NCBI RefSeq assembly: GCF_037042905.1
Contig: NC_087251.1
Location: 41,350,373 to 41,414,372 of the forward strand
Direction of reading: 5' to 3'
Length of the DNA stretch: 64,000 nt
DNA from: Lytechinus pictus
Taxonomy: Eukaryota > Echinodermata > Echinoidea > Temnopleuroida > Toxopneustidae
Positions within the stretch are counted from its first letter, which is position 1. The number at the start of each line of letters is the position of its first letter. Both the position numbers and the translations under genes were made by a program. The notes below the pieces were generated by a model that saw only the letters and a program-made list of their open reading frames with translations, was not told where the DNA came from and did no database searches. Shown piece by piece: positions 48,546-59,200 of this stretch.

Positions 48546-49135
48546 AGGTCAAGTCCTTCCCCACCAAATCACAAAATTGTTGTCTTGGATAAAAAGAGAG
48601 AAATAAAACAAGCATAACGCTGAAAATTTCATCAAAATCAGATGTACAATAAGAAAGTTATGACAATTAAGTTTCCCCTATTTTTCACAAAACAAATTAA
48701 TGCACAACTCAGTGGTATGCAAATGTCTGAATGAGAGAATCGATGATGCTCCTTACAATTTCTTTTGGTTTTCATTGTTTGAATTTTACAAATATTTCAA
48801 ATTTTACCGATTTGACAATAATGGCCATCTCGACAACCACAAAATGTTAAAACAGTGGCAATTCAACATGTTCAGGAAAGAATAAAACTTTGTTTCACAT
48901 GAGGAGAAAATCAAAATATTTCGTACAATGAAATACAAAATAAAATAGTGAGTGGGTGATGTCATCAGTTCCCTCATTTGCATACTGACCAGGATGTTTT
49001 GTGAAATTTAGCATAATTTGAATATGTCTTAATTTTCTTATTTTACATCTGATTTTGATGAAATTTTCAGTGTTATGCTTTTTGGATTTTTCTCTTTTTA
49101 TTCAAATTGACTTTTTGTTGGGGTGGACTTGTCCT
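48546..49135. mobile_element. TTAA-type inverted-repeat element, family D (590 bp)
   Basis: AGGTCAAGTCC at the left and GGTGGACTTGTCCT followed by TTAA (49136-49139) at the right. Long arms (ACAAGCATAACGCTGAAAAT left, ATTTTCAGTGTTATGCTT right) pair. The left duplication is mutated to TTGA. Confidence 0.82.
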
Positions 49136-51718
49136 TTAATTTCCACCTCCTTTGCTCTGTTTTTTCTACCCCTCTCTGTTTCTTTCTCTTCCCTTCAGTC
49201 TCTAAATCATATCCACACACTTCATTAAATCACACACCCATTAAAGAATGTTCATAGATGATAAGTCATGCCCATGGAATGCTTTGCCGATCACATTAAC
49301 ATGCAACATAAACTTCAAATAAAAATTCACATCATGCATATTGACTATCATTTCAACAGCTGCAAAAAGCATTTTATATATTTAATTTTGATACATGCGG
49401 AAACATTTATGTTACAAATGACAACGTTCTGTTTATTTGATTTTCTAATATTGTAATAAAAATATAAAAGTTTTTAATACAACACATATGTTCTTTTCCT
49501 CTCAGGCTTTGTGACATGCTTCGCATCAAAATAAAGAGTACAAAAAGGTTTTGGTTTACAGCCTCACTTTAACTAAACTATTACCTTTCATGCAACACTC
49601 AAAATACAACCAGGCTGCATTCCTGGTTGTAAGAAAACAAAAGGGCCGATGTAACAAGATAACAAACAGGGTCTGTGGCTTCAAGACTACACAACACTAA
49701 CAAGCAAACAGGACATGGTGAAGAGAAAGATAATGAGGGGATTGGAATACCTTATATGGGCATACATATCATGGTACAGTATCTTGTCTTGTTTTTATCT
49801 CCAATGACATTTCTAACACCTTTTGAAGATGATCAATATTGTTATTGATAATTTTTCTCCTCTAATCTTTTCAAGTTAACCCACAAATTAACCTTTACCT
49901 GAACGATTCAAGAAATTAATCAGCAATTATGATACACTACACATACTGCATGCACGTCTAAATGAAACATGCATAAATGCATGGTATTACAGTATTAAAC
50001 ACAATCATCTTTTTGTACGTATTTGTTTCAAATCAATGACAATTCAATTAATTCATTATTGACTACTAAAACGAATCATTTGTAATAACTTTTAATTATG
50101 AAGACATTGATTACAACAAATCATTTATTTTTTGACAATACAAATGACAAAAACCTTTTCATTATGGTATATGACTGGATCATTTAAAGTAACAGACTAT
50201 ATTTGCAAATGATAAAATGTAAATATTTGAAATACAAATAGAAAATACTTTTAATGTAGATATCATGCAAAATACTTAAATTCAAACAGCCTTATTGTGT
50301 TTCTTTGACCAATAACCAACCAATTTTAATTTATTTGTCACAAATCTCAACAAACAAAATAAGTTGAAATTGAATCTCATTTTTATGTCTGATTTATGAA
50401 GAAAATATTTCTCTCCCACCTTTGGAAACAAAGCTTATTCAATTTTCCTTGATTCATTTATACAGATGAGTTATCACTCTTTCTCTGCTAAAGTGTTTAA
50501 ATGCAGATCATCTACGGTATGTACTCTGGCATATATATTGACTGGAATCCATATGAATCTAAAACGAGAGATGCCAAGTGGTAAATCAAATTAGTCTTAT
50601 CTAAAACACTCCACATTCCCTTGTGAAACTGACCTCATTTTGTTGATAAATACACAATCATAATCATAATCCCTATGTGGACTGTGAACAAATCATGTTT
50701 AGTACCAGTAAATCATATCAAGGAACTTGATATGATATGACAGTTGACCTAGATATGGTGAATTCTTAGAATGAAGCTACTAATAGTAATCTACTCAATC
50801 ATATATAATTTAGCCATTTTCTTTTATAAACTGCCTTCTTCTTATTCTATTTTACAATTTAAACTCTGATATATTTTATTCTAGAAAATTCTTCTATTAT
50901 GATCTCACTGCTCGATACCACCTGACTGAAAGTCTCTCTTCTGATCACAGTTTCAATGTGATATATATATATATATATACATTTCAAGATTCGATCCCCC
51001 AAATGGTTGTTTCGATTGAAAGATCAGGTAAAGAAAGAAGATTGTGAGGCACTAAGATGAAATGATCAGATACAAAATTATTGTAAACATGCAAATGGAT
51101 TTTGCAATCATGAAACTTCTATTGTCACTGGTATTTTGATTGACAGCAAAATTTCTGGATGAAGCTAGATGAAAAAAAAATGCAACAAGAACTGTAATTT
51201 GAGTATGCATTATTTCGATTTCATGTGTAGTGTGATTTTATAATACAATTTCTGATTTCAAATATAATATTAGAAGTCTTGAGAGTTGTCTAAAAACTTA
51301 ACGCAGTACTGATGGCATAAAACACTGGCCTTTCATTGTAAACAAGTAGCAGAGTTTTTATTTTGCTTATTACTATTATCTTTCTGAAGTATATGAATTA
51401 GCTGATGATTATAGTCTAAATGAATACAAATAACAAAAAATAACCTACTAATTGAATTAACAAATAATTATCATTTTCCTTTCAATCAATTGAGACTGAC
51501 ATGACAAAGTTTTTTCTCAAAATGTCAAATGTTTAATTGAAAACGCCTGAAGGTATCACAATAAACAAAAGTGATGCACATATAAGCACATGAAAAATAT
51601 ACAAGAAAATGCGTAGTTGATTTACTCTAGGAGGAATCATGAAATCTTATGCTAATTTTGAGAGCACAATATCCTCCTAAAACAAATGAATTGCTCAATG
51701 AAATGAACTATAATTCAT

Positions 51719-52097
51719 AAACACTAAGAAATAGGGGGTTCAAATTTGAACCCTGGGGTTTGGTACATTAGCAACACACCAGGGGGTGCTAATGGGTGCA
51801 GTTATGCTCATTTTTGCACCTTTAAGGGTGCAATTAGCTTTAATTAAGCACCCTATAGGGTGCAGAAATGAACCATGTGATAAAAGTTCAAATCTGAACC
51901 TTTTTTAATGTCAAGTAGTATGCACCTTAAAAGGTTCAAAATCTTCAAATTTGCACTCAATAGGCTGAAACAAGCATTTCTTGGTTCAAATAATGATAAA
52001 AAGGTCATTTTGCACCTTTTGCCACGAGGGGTGCAATATTACACCCCTAAATGTTGGTACAAGCATTTCCTTTAGGGTTCAGAATTTCCTAGTGTTT
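51719..52097. mobile_element. Inverted-repeat element dense in GGTGCA / TGCACC motifs
   Basis: The ends AAACACTAAGAAAT and ATTTCCTAGTGTTT are inverse with two mismatches. Inside, GGTTCAAATTTGAACC is a perfect palindrome, and GGTGCA, TGCACC and GGTTCA words recur on both strands. No reading frame. Confidence 0.65.
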
Positions 52098-54751
52098 AGA
52101 TTTTCTGCTGGAAGAATTTTTATATGCTAATTTCATGAACATAATGTGATCCTAAAACAACATTGAATGACTCAATGAATGAAGTGGATATGAAGTAGCG
52201 GAAAGCAACCACTCCCAGACAGCTTTCCTCTGTCCAGCCTTGTTATTCAGTGAAGGAAATAAATGTATTCAATGTCAATAGGATTTCAAAGACATGAGTA
52301 CACCCCTATGGAGGTCACCCAGACAGGAAGTTTGCTTTGAGAAACGGCGGAAAGAGATGGAGGAATTGATTTCAGAACATCTGTCTGATTTGGTGAAACA
52401 GACTGCTTTTATTAGTAAAGCATGCTTGAAGCCGATTGTTTTGTTTTTTTATATAAAGGAAACATCAGAGGTACATTGATGGGAAGTTTGGTTGGATTGC
52501 TTCCATTTCAAATTTAATATGACAAGGCATAACTGTAGCTCATTGTTTGGAGTATAAATGCCCTCTCACTATTATAAACAAACATATTTGCAGTTGAAAC
52601 TACTAGAGCCCCTAGTTTCACTTGATCAATATATGAGAACAAATTTTGTATTTCCCTAAATCATGTTGAATCTACACATTTTCCTTCATCATTTCACCCT
52701 ATAGATCTTACATGCAGACTTTGTCTACAGTGGCAGATCAAGGAGTTTGAAATAGAGGGGGTTTGAAGAGCAAATTTGAATTTAAAAAAAGAGGGGGCAC
52801 AGATCATGACAGATAATTTTTTTTCTTTATAGATCTTTTCTTTATACTTAAAGCTTTTTTTTCTTTATAGAGATAGCTTTATCAAAATGTATGTTAAATG
52901 GATGAATATTTAAATATAGAAGGGGGAATGCTCCCTCCCCCCTTCCCCCACTGGATCCACCAACTTCTGTATTTGTGTAAATGACCTGCAGCGTCCCAGA
53001 GGATAGGAGGGAGGAAGAAGCAATTATTGGAATGGCTTGCCTGGCTGTCTGTCAGGATGTATTAACTCCTACTGTATCTGGGTATCATGTCTTGTAAGAT
53101 AATAGCTTAATCCTAGCCATTGCAATAGTAGTACATCAAGTTAAAGTTGAAAGTAAAGTTGAAAATGATATTTGTGATAAAAGGGGACCACAAAATAGCA
53201 ATAGCTGCTAATTAATCCAGACAGCCTGTTTCACTGGTTCATGGCATTATGTAGAAATTTTGAAAAAATACATTTTCTTTACTGATTTATTTTTCACAAA
53301 ATTCACCAAGTGTGACTCCATACAATCCTTCAATTTCACTTTAGAACATTTTTATGCAAAGTGCCCCCTTGACAAGCTTGGTCGCTTTGCTTCCTCGCTT
53401 TTGAGTTTCTTCAAAAAATTTGTATGTGTCTATGCCCCCCTCCCCCGAAAAAAAAAGATGATGTTAAAATACTGTATTCGTTGAATACTTAGTTATAATT
53501 CTATTTCATTTAGGAAGCCACAGATATTCTTCAAAATAGTATAGAGACCACCATATCATGAAAGTCTATCATTCTTTGATCTTGTGAAAATACACAACAA
53601 GAAAGAAGCTTGAAGGCTATTTATTTCTTTAATGAATCATTGTTAACTTTATAGAGTCAGAATTTATGTCATGGATTTCCCCCTAATAATCTACCTCTTT
53701 CCATAGTGTCATGTAATTCTTTTCTTATAGATGACGCTAACTACTTCCATTTCAATTCAATAACATATAAAATTGGAAGAATATCATTTCAAGGTTCTCT
53801 TCGGCCCATTAAGATCCTAACCGAACATAGCACTTGAAAGAAATATTTTTGCGAACCTTTTGAAAAATTATTCATATAAAAGATAATGATTGTTACAAGA
53901 TGCATAAATATATTTATAACAATGAACATCTATGATATAAAAAGAGTTAATGTTGAGATGGAAGAATAGAAAACAAATAAATATACTATATTGAATTAAA
54001 CAGTATCAAATTAAGGGAAATCATATGTACATTATGCTGTGGCTATAATGTTTTATAGGTATGTGAATATAATTATAGAAAGGCAGACAAAAAAGTTGAC
54101 ATCTTTTGACTGCACTCTTTGAAAATGGTACATTTATGAGCCTCTTTGAAAACATATCTATTAATAATAATATACCTGTATTATACACTTAGGATACATA
54201 TATCACATAGGCAGCTTAATGAACTATCTACTGTTTTCTAATCAAACACAGACCGTATATACATCCCCGTCCTCAGCTGAATATAACACTGATAATCGTT
54301 TGTTTCCTTGCGTTTGCTTTCGTTTTAACAAATATACGGGTTTGAATTGATAAGGATCATCGTTTGAGCGGGCAAATAAATAGCGATGAAAACAACATGT
54401 ATATCTTTAAAAAATCATGTAACGAAACGGGCATTCTGATTTCAATGGTGAAGGTGTGTATAGGATACACAACTTATTGATGGCTCATATGAAATCTGAA
54501 AGTGTTGGCAAATTATTGGTTCACATTGGAAGATTGCAACCCTCTGAATACCCTCAATCAAAAAGTCTAAATCACGAACGTTTAGACGGTAAATCCGTTT
54601 CTACATGGTGCTGGAACCTCCTTGATCGCCAGAAATAGAAGATTGTAGAGATACCAGCTCAGCATTCTGTTAATCCAATCACTTTCCATTGTACTAAACA
54701 GACTACAAGTACATCATGCACCCCCACCACGCCCCTATCCTACACCCCTAT

Positions 54752-54970
54752 TCAACAGCCAGAGCGCTGGGCAACCATGTTGGTAGCGCAGGTACGGGGA
54801 AGGTCCAACCCTCGATGTATAAAGTTCACCAGATCGTTACAACCGGGGCAGCAGGGTGGGAACGCGCAGAAGATGGCGTAAAGGATGCCGCACAGGAGAC
54901 CGATCGGCCAGCCAATCACGAGGAGGAGGATGATCCAAATAATGCTCCATAACCAGCCGCAGTTTGCCAT
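54752..54970 (-). CDS. Small membrane protein of unrecognised family, 72 residues
   Basis: A single-exon coding region has a strong start context (TTACCATGGC). Residues 6-32 form a Trp-rich hydrophobic segment (WLWSIIWIILL, then GWPIG), and a second hydrophobic stretch with three Cys (CCPGC) follows. The polar C-terminal tail has LPRTCATNMV. The charge-poor hydrophobic pair with a GWPIG turn suggests two close membrane helices or a re-entrant hairpin. It is a clear paralogue of the 62151-62378 protein, 7 kb away on the same strand; conservation of the same motifs in both argues that both are real. A good splice acceptor (CACACCAG) ends at 55045, 74 nt upstream of the ATG, so a noncoding leader exon is likely. 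Function unknown. Confidence 0.75.
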   Translation of the reverse strand: MANCGWLWSIIWIILLLVIGWPIGLLCGILYAIFCAFPPCCPGCNDLVNFIHRGLDLPRTCATNMVAQRSGC

Positions 54971-55089
54971 GGTAACCAGATGAGAATGATGTCACAACGA
55001 TTGGATGATGCCAATGGGATTCAGCTTGTTGTTATGGATGTTGTCTGGTGTGCATGTAAGAAAAAAATAAAGATGGTTAAAATTGTTTC

Positions 55090-55241
55090 AGGGGCTGCAG
55101 AAGAGGGGAGAGGGGGGGGGGGCTTCAGCCCCCCAACTTTTTTCCAAAACCGTGTACAAAAACATAAAAATTACCATACGATTGTGATTTTTTGGATGGT
55201 CAGCCCCCCCCCCACTTTGAAAACCGTTCCGCGGCCCCTGT
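55090..55241. mobile_element. Short inverted-repeat element with CAGGGGC ends
   Basis: CAGGGGCTGC left and GCGGCCCCTG right, with poly-G and poly-C tracts inside. The hAT-like termini are short and no clean 8-bp duplication is visible. Confidence 0.5.
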
Positions 55242-55509
55242 GTTTTAAAACGATATTGATTTAAATGCACTGTGCGAATGCATGAACAAAAATTAAAAGG
55301 GAAGCCCGGCCACTCACTCCACTCTTTCCCAGCTCGCCCCTAAATATATATCTTACAGTTTCATATATTGGCTTCAATGATAACAAAATAGAGATCTGAA
55401 ATGAGGTTGTTGTTTTTTTTGCCAATAAACAAAAAATACAATAGATACTTTTCAATACTTTATTTTGGCAAATAATATGAACTGTCAGCACCAATTTGCT
55501 ATCTTGGTT

Positions 55510-55575
55510 GCTTGCATTTATCTAATTTCTTTCAATGTATATATATATATATTGAACGAAATTAGATAAATGCAA
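55510..55575. repeat. Hairpin with 25-bp arms around a (TA)n loop
   Basis: The arm TGCATTTATCTAATTTC-TTCAAT is mirrored by ATTGAA-GAAATTAGATAAATGCA with a single mismatch. The spacer is (TA)n. Confidence 0.8.
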
Positions 55576-55784
55576 ACAACCTTTGGCAACTTTCTTGTAA
55601 ATAATAAACAGACTAAAAGAAAGGAAAATGTCCCGCCTCCTGGGTCTAGTGGTTAAGGCATTGGCGTTCAGAGGCAGGGACCCCGGTTCAATTCAGAATA
55701 TGGATGACCGCTCTAAGGGACCTTGAGTGAAACTGTGCACTATTATCCTCTCATTTTCATTTCTTTCACTATATATATATATAT

Positions 55785-56226
55785 ATATTGTAAAGAAATG
55801 AATGAAGAGAACAATGGTAGGCGTAGCTTAAATCAAGGTTCCCCAGAGCTATCTACCCTTTGGAAAAATTGGTGATGCCGAAAAAATGTCTCTGCCGGGA
55901 ATCGAACCCGGGCCCCCAGCTTTGAACGCCGGTGCCTTAATCCAGCTGAGGCATGGCCACCTTCCCCGACAAAGGAAATTATAATTGGTATAGTGTCGAA
56001 AATATGTCTATCTGACGGTCAATCGGATCAGGGTCGCCCTAGCCACTAACCCGTCTCTGTGGTCTAGTGGTTAAGGCACCGGCGTTCAAAGCTGGGGGCC
56101 CGGGTTCGATTCCCGGCAGAGACATTTTTTCGGCATCACCAATTTTTCCAAAGGGTAGATAGCTCTGGGGAACCTTGATTTAAGCTACGCCTACCATTGT
56201 TCTCTTCATTCATTTCTTTACAATAT
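55785..56226. repeat. Perfect 156-bp inverted repeat carrying tRNA-like sequence
   Basis: Arms 55785-55940 and 56071-56226 are, by base-by-base reading, exact reverse complements with no mismatch or indel, around a 130-bp spacer. Each arm holds the anticodon, T and 3' acceptor portions of a tRNA-like sequence plus about 100 bp of unique flank. The spacer gives the two arms different 5' tRNA halves. A third, degenerate tRNA-like head is at about 55629-55700. Confidence 0.92.
56053..56124 (+). tRNA. Structurally intact tRNA-like gene with anticodon UCA
   Basis: All four stems pair: acceptor GTCTCTG/CAGAGAC; D stem GTCT/AGGC with loop AGTGGTTA; anticodon stem CCGGC/GCTGG (one G-U) with loop GTTCAAA, giving anticodon TCA at loop positions 3-5; a 4-base variable loop; T stem CCGGG/CCCGG with loop TTCGATT. 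The A box (TGGTCTAGTGGTTAAGG) and B box (GGTTCGATTCC) are good pol III elements. UCA would read UGA. It lacks the long acceptor and variable arms of tRNA-Sec. T-rich sequence (ATTTTTT) follows at 56124-56130. It resembles eukaryotic tRNA-Glu and may be the head of a SINE rather than a functional tRNA. Confidence 0.65.
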
Positions 56227-59200
56227 TTAAAATAAAAAGAGTTGCCAAAGCTGTTGTACATGTATAACTTCACACATTCATATATATATATATGGTTGAT
56301 AATTGCATGTGTAATGTAATTCTTGCCCTCTTCTCTCTATCCCTTCCCAAGTGAGTAAAAAAAAACATTTTCAAACATCCCCATGCATAATGCATTATAC
56401 ACACATGCCTGAAACCAAAACTACTCAAGTAAATTGCTCCCACTCTCTCCTGGCCAGACCCTGTCATCATCATATAGTCTCTCATTTTAAGGTCAAGTTA
56501 TGACTCACATATACTCAAGTATCATCATCAAGCGATGTATACAGCCATGCAGACAAAGAGTCCCATCCTTTGTAGGAATATATATTAACACCTAGACCTT
56601 TACCATCTCATGCAAAGTCAGATTATGATTGTGCTTTACTTTTAGGCCTAAGGTATACATAAGAATTAACTTGATTGAAATGATGGAAGATTTTCTTGCT
56701 CTGTCCTTGTCAAAATGAAAATATCTTAAAACATGAGGTATTATCATTTAGCAAATTACCAATACCTGATTATTGCATAAAATTAATGTTGAGTTTGTCT
56801 ATTACTAGTATATAATCATTCATTCATTAAACTTAAATTTGTATAAAGCTCCACAGGGATAATAACTTATTGAATACATAGGCATCTATAATCTCAATGC
56901 TTCAATATAGAATATCAATTTGAAAACAAGTGAATAGAAACGATTAAATAGCAGATATATAAGAAGTGATATATATATATCTGCCTTTTAAAAATTCCAC
57001 TGGCACATGTGGTAATTGATTCTGTGTCAGAAATATCCTTCCATTGAAAAACAAAATTACTGTGATATTATATTCCCCCAAGCAATGACACAAGATATAA
57101 CGTATTCCCTACTACAGCAACTGGTCTGAGTGGAGAAAAGGGTGTGGTACGTTCTAAACTCTCCACCACATGGAAGCGACATTCATGCGAGTTTTCCCGG
57201 GCGGGGAGAGTATGCCAGAGAAAGAGCGCGATGGCGCGGGAAGCAAAAAATACATACACCAAAGCGAAACACACACGAAACCATGCACTTACCACGCACA
57301 GCCTTTGAATGAAGTAATCCAAATAAAACCTTTCTAGCTTTCCAAAACTCTCAGCAACAATCGAACTGATTGAATAAAATCAGAGAGGTGAAACGAAGAG
57401 CAATGGTGTTCGCCTCCAACTGTAAGTTCTTGAATGGATGTGTTTGACTGGTGATGACAATAAAGCAATTAACCCCTAGACGTAGGCTACTTGCTGAACC
57501 AGATGCGGACTCTCTCTCGATTGCTCAGATCGTCAGATGATCATCCGAGGGTACTCTCTTCATCTGTTAGATCGGTTGAGAGATTAAAGGGAAGTAGAAA
57601 TTGCTTCCTACAATAGACTGTATACCGGGAAGAGCTGCAAGGATTTAGTAAAAGACTTTTTATGATTACTTGCAGCACTTTCATAATTATTTGAAAACGT
57701 TCATCATTCCCTCTCTATAGGCCTAGTATTTTTCCCCAAAGATGATTCTCTGATTTTAAAAAGTTCTGAACCAATACAATAGTTCTTAATCAAAATTATC
57801 AGGGCAATATTTTCCATGATTGAACAGAGAATTATCGATTACTTAAATGTACATTAACAATTTCAAGGCCAGGGTTTGGGTAGCTGTATATGATTATTAC
57901 TGAACTTATTTGATTTGACTTGCTTGTTTTTCGGAGTAATGAAATGGAAAACGATACTCAAAATCAATCAAATAAAGCAGGATGGTATAAGTTTAAAATT
58001 ATTTATAACATCACAAAGTGAACTTTGCTCTGTTTGAACTACCGTATATTGCATATTTCACAAACAGAAGCATAGTGGATTCAGGAGGGGCGTGCCTCCC
58101 TATTTTATTTCATTTTTTTTTTGGCCTGAAATTTAAGTAGAGCCTCTGACTAAGTATATGCCTCCCCTTTTTAAGTGGCAGGCCTGAGCTTTTTAATTTC
58201 CCTTTTCTGTTTTTAGCGAGAAGCTTTCATCCGGGCCTGTGCTTTTGGAATTGTCAGAAAATGGGTCTATATAGTCCCGGTCTCGATCTTCCCCGGCCTG
58301 TTTAAAAGAAGAAAAAAGTGCGAACTCTTCTTTTAGTAAGATTCAACTGTTTTCTGACACTGATATCTGAAATAACATATCTTGCCACCTTGGGATCACG
58401 AGTCTAGGTCAAGAGTTGGATAGCAAGGTGTCGTGTTTTACTAGAAACACAGCATTCTACGGTAGTGAATAGCGTGGGTTTACTATATTGCTTTCATTGT
58501 CATTGTCATGATGTTTGCACTATGATAAACATTCGCGGGTATATTTTGTATAGGTCCTTGGAGAGTGATGTAGGCCTACTGATACTCAAACACTTCATGA
58601 TTAGTATGGTGGATAGATACGACATATGTTTGCAAACTTTTCATCCCCGTTTTCATCACGAAAGTCGAAATGAGAGAAATATATGATATACCGCTAGTAC
58701 GTGGCACCATGCAGAGAGAGGGGGGGGGGGCATGGGGCAAACAAACATCCCACCCCTCCTCACTTTCCTTTCCAGCTTCATGCAGATTGCAGAATTACGA
58801 TTTTTTTGCTTTGCTGTCCACACGAAATTTTGTTCATATCCACCCCATTTCCTCCCCATTCCCCCGGCCCCCTCCCCTTTTCATACCAAAAACATTAAAA
58901 CTCCTTGTGCTACAAATGTATTCACTTAAAATAAATACAGGCCGACACCTGATTCTGGCAAAACACAATAAAACTAATGCAAAGATCTTAGTTAATTTTT
59001 TTTTGGGGGTATTCATATTTTTCAAAAATTATTTTTATAAGAAAATATCTCTTTCAAACAGCAAAATATGTATATTTCCTCCCGTTGAAGGTCTACCCTC
59101 CCCCGCCCCCCCCCCCACAAAAAAGAGGGGGAGGAGAAAATGAATTGAATAATGATAAATAAAATTCTCCTCTAAAATAACTCTTTTCCAAGAACCCCAA

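Larger units (their letters stand above)
41335..54751. other. Gene-poor, repeat-rich region downstream of NUSAP1
   Basis: I find no convincing coding exon. After the NUSAP1 3' UTR come a nested element pair (41995-42612), a foldback (43099-43260), a Tc1-type element (44465-45062), a satellite-filled element (45704-48001), two more inverted-repeat elements (48123-48404, 48546-49135), and one with GGTGCA motifs (51719-52097). A (TA)n tract lies near 50961-50979. The stretches 49140-51700 and 52100-54700 show nothing recognisable; part of the latter may be 3' UTR of the minus-strand gene at 54752. Confidence 0.6.

Noticed and set aside
52294-52479. 61-residue frame with a charged, possibly helical stretch
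   Set aside because: No flanking splice signals, paralogue or recognised family; it could be a lone exon but cannot be supported.
55892-55963. Second functional tRNA on the minus strand
   Set aside because: Only the 3' half, within the inverted repeat, matches; the 5' half cannot pair with the CAGAGAC acceptor strand, so the cloverleaf is broken.
57068-57322. 84-residue minus-strand protein
   Set aside because: More likely noncoding leader or promoter sequence of the small membrane-protein gene; no recognisable domain.
58670-59143. 157-residue frame
   Set aside because: Runs through poly-C/poly-G and T-rich tracts; no homology or coding pattern.
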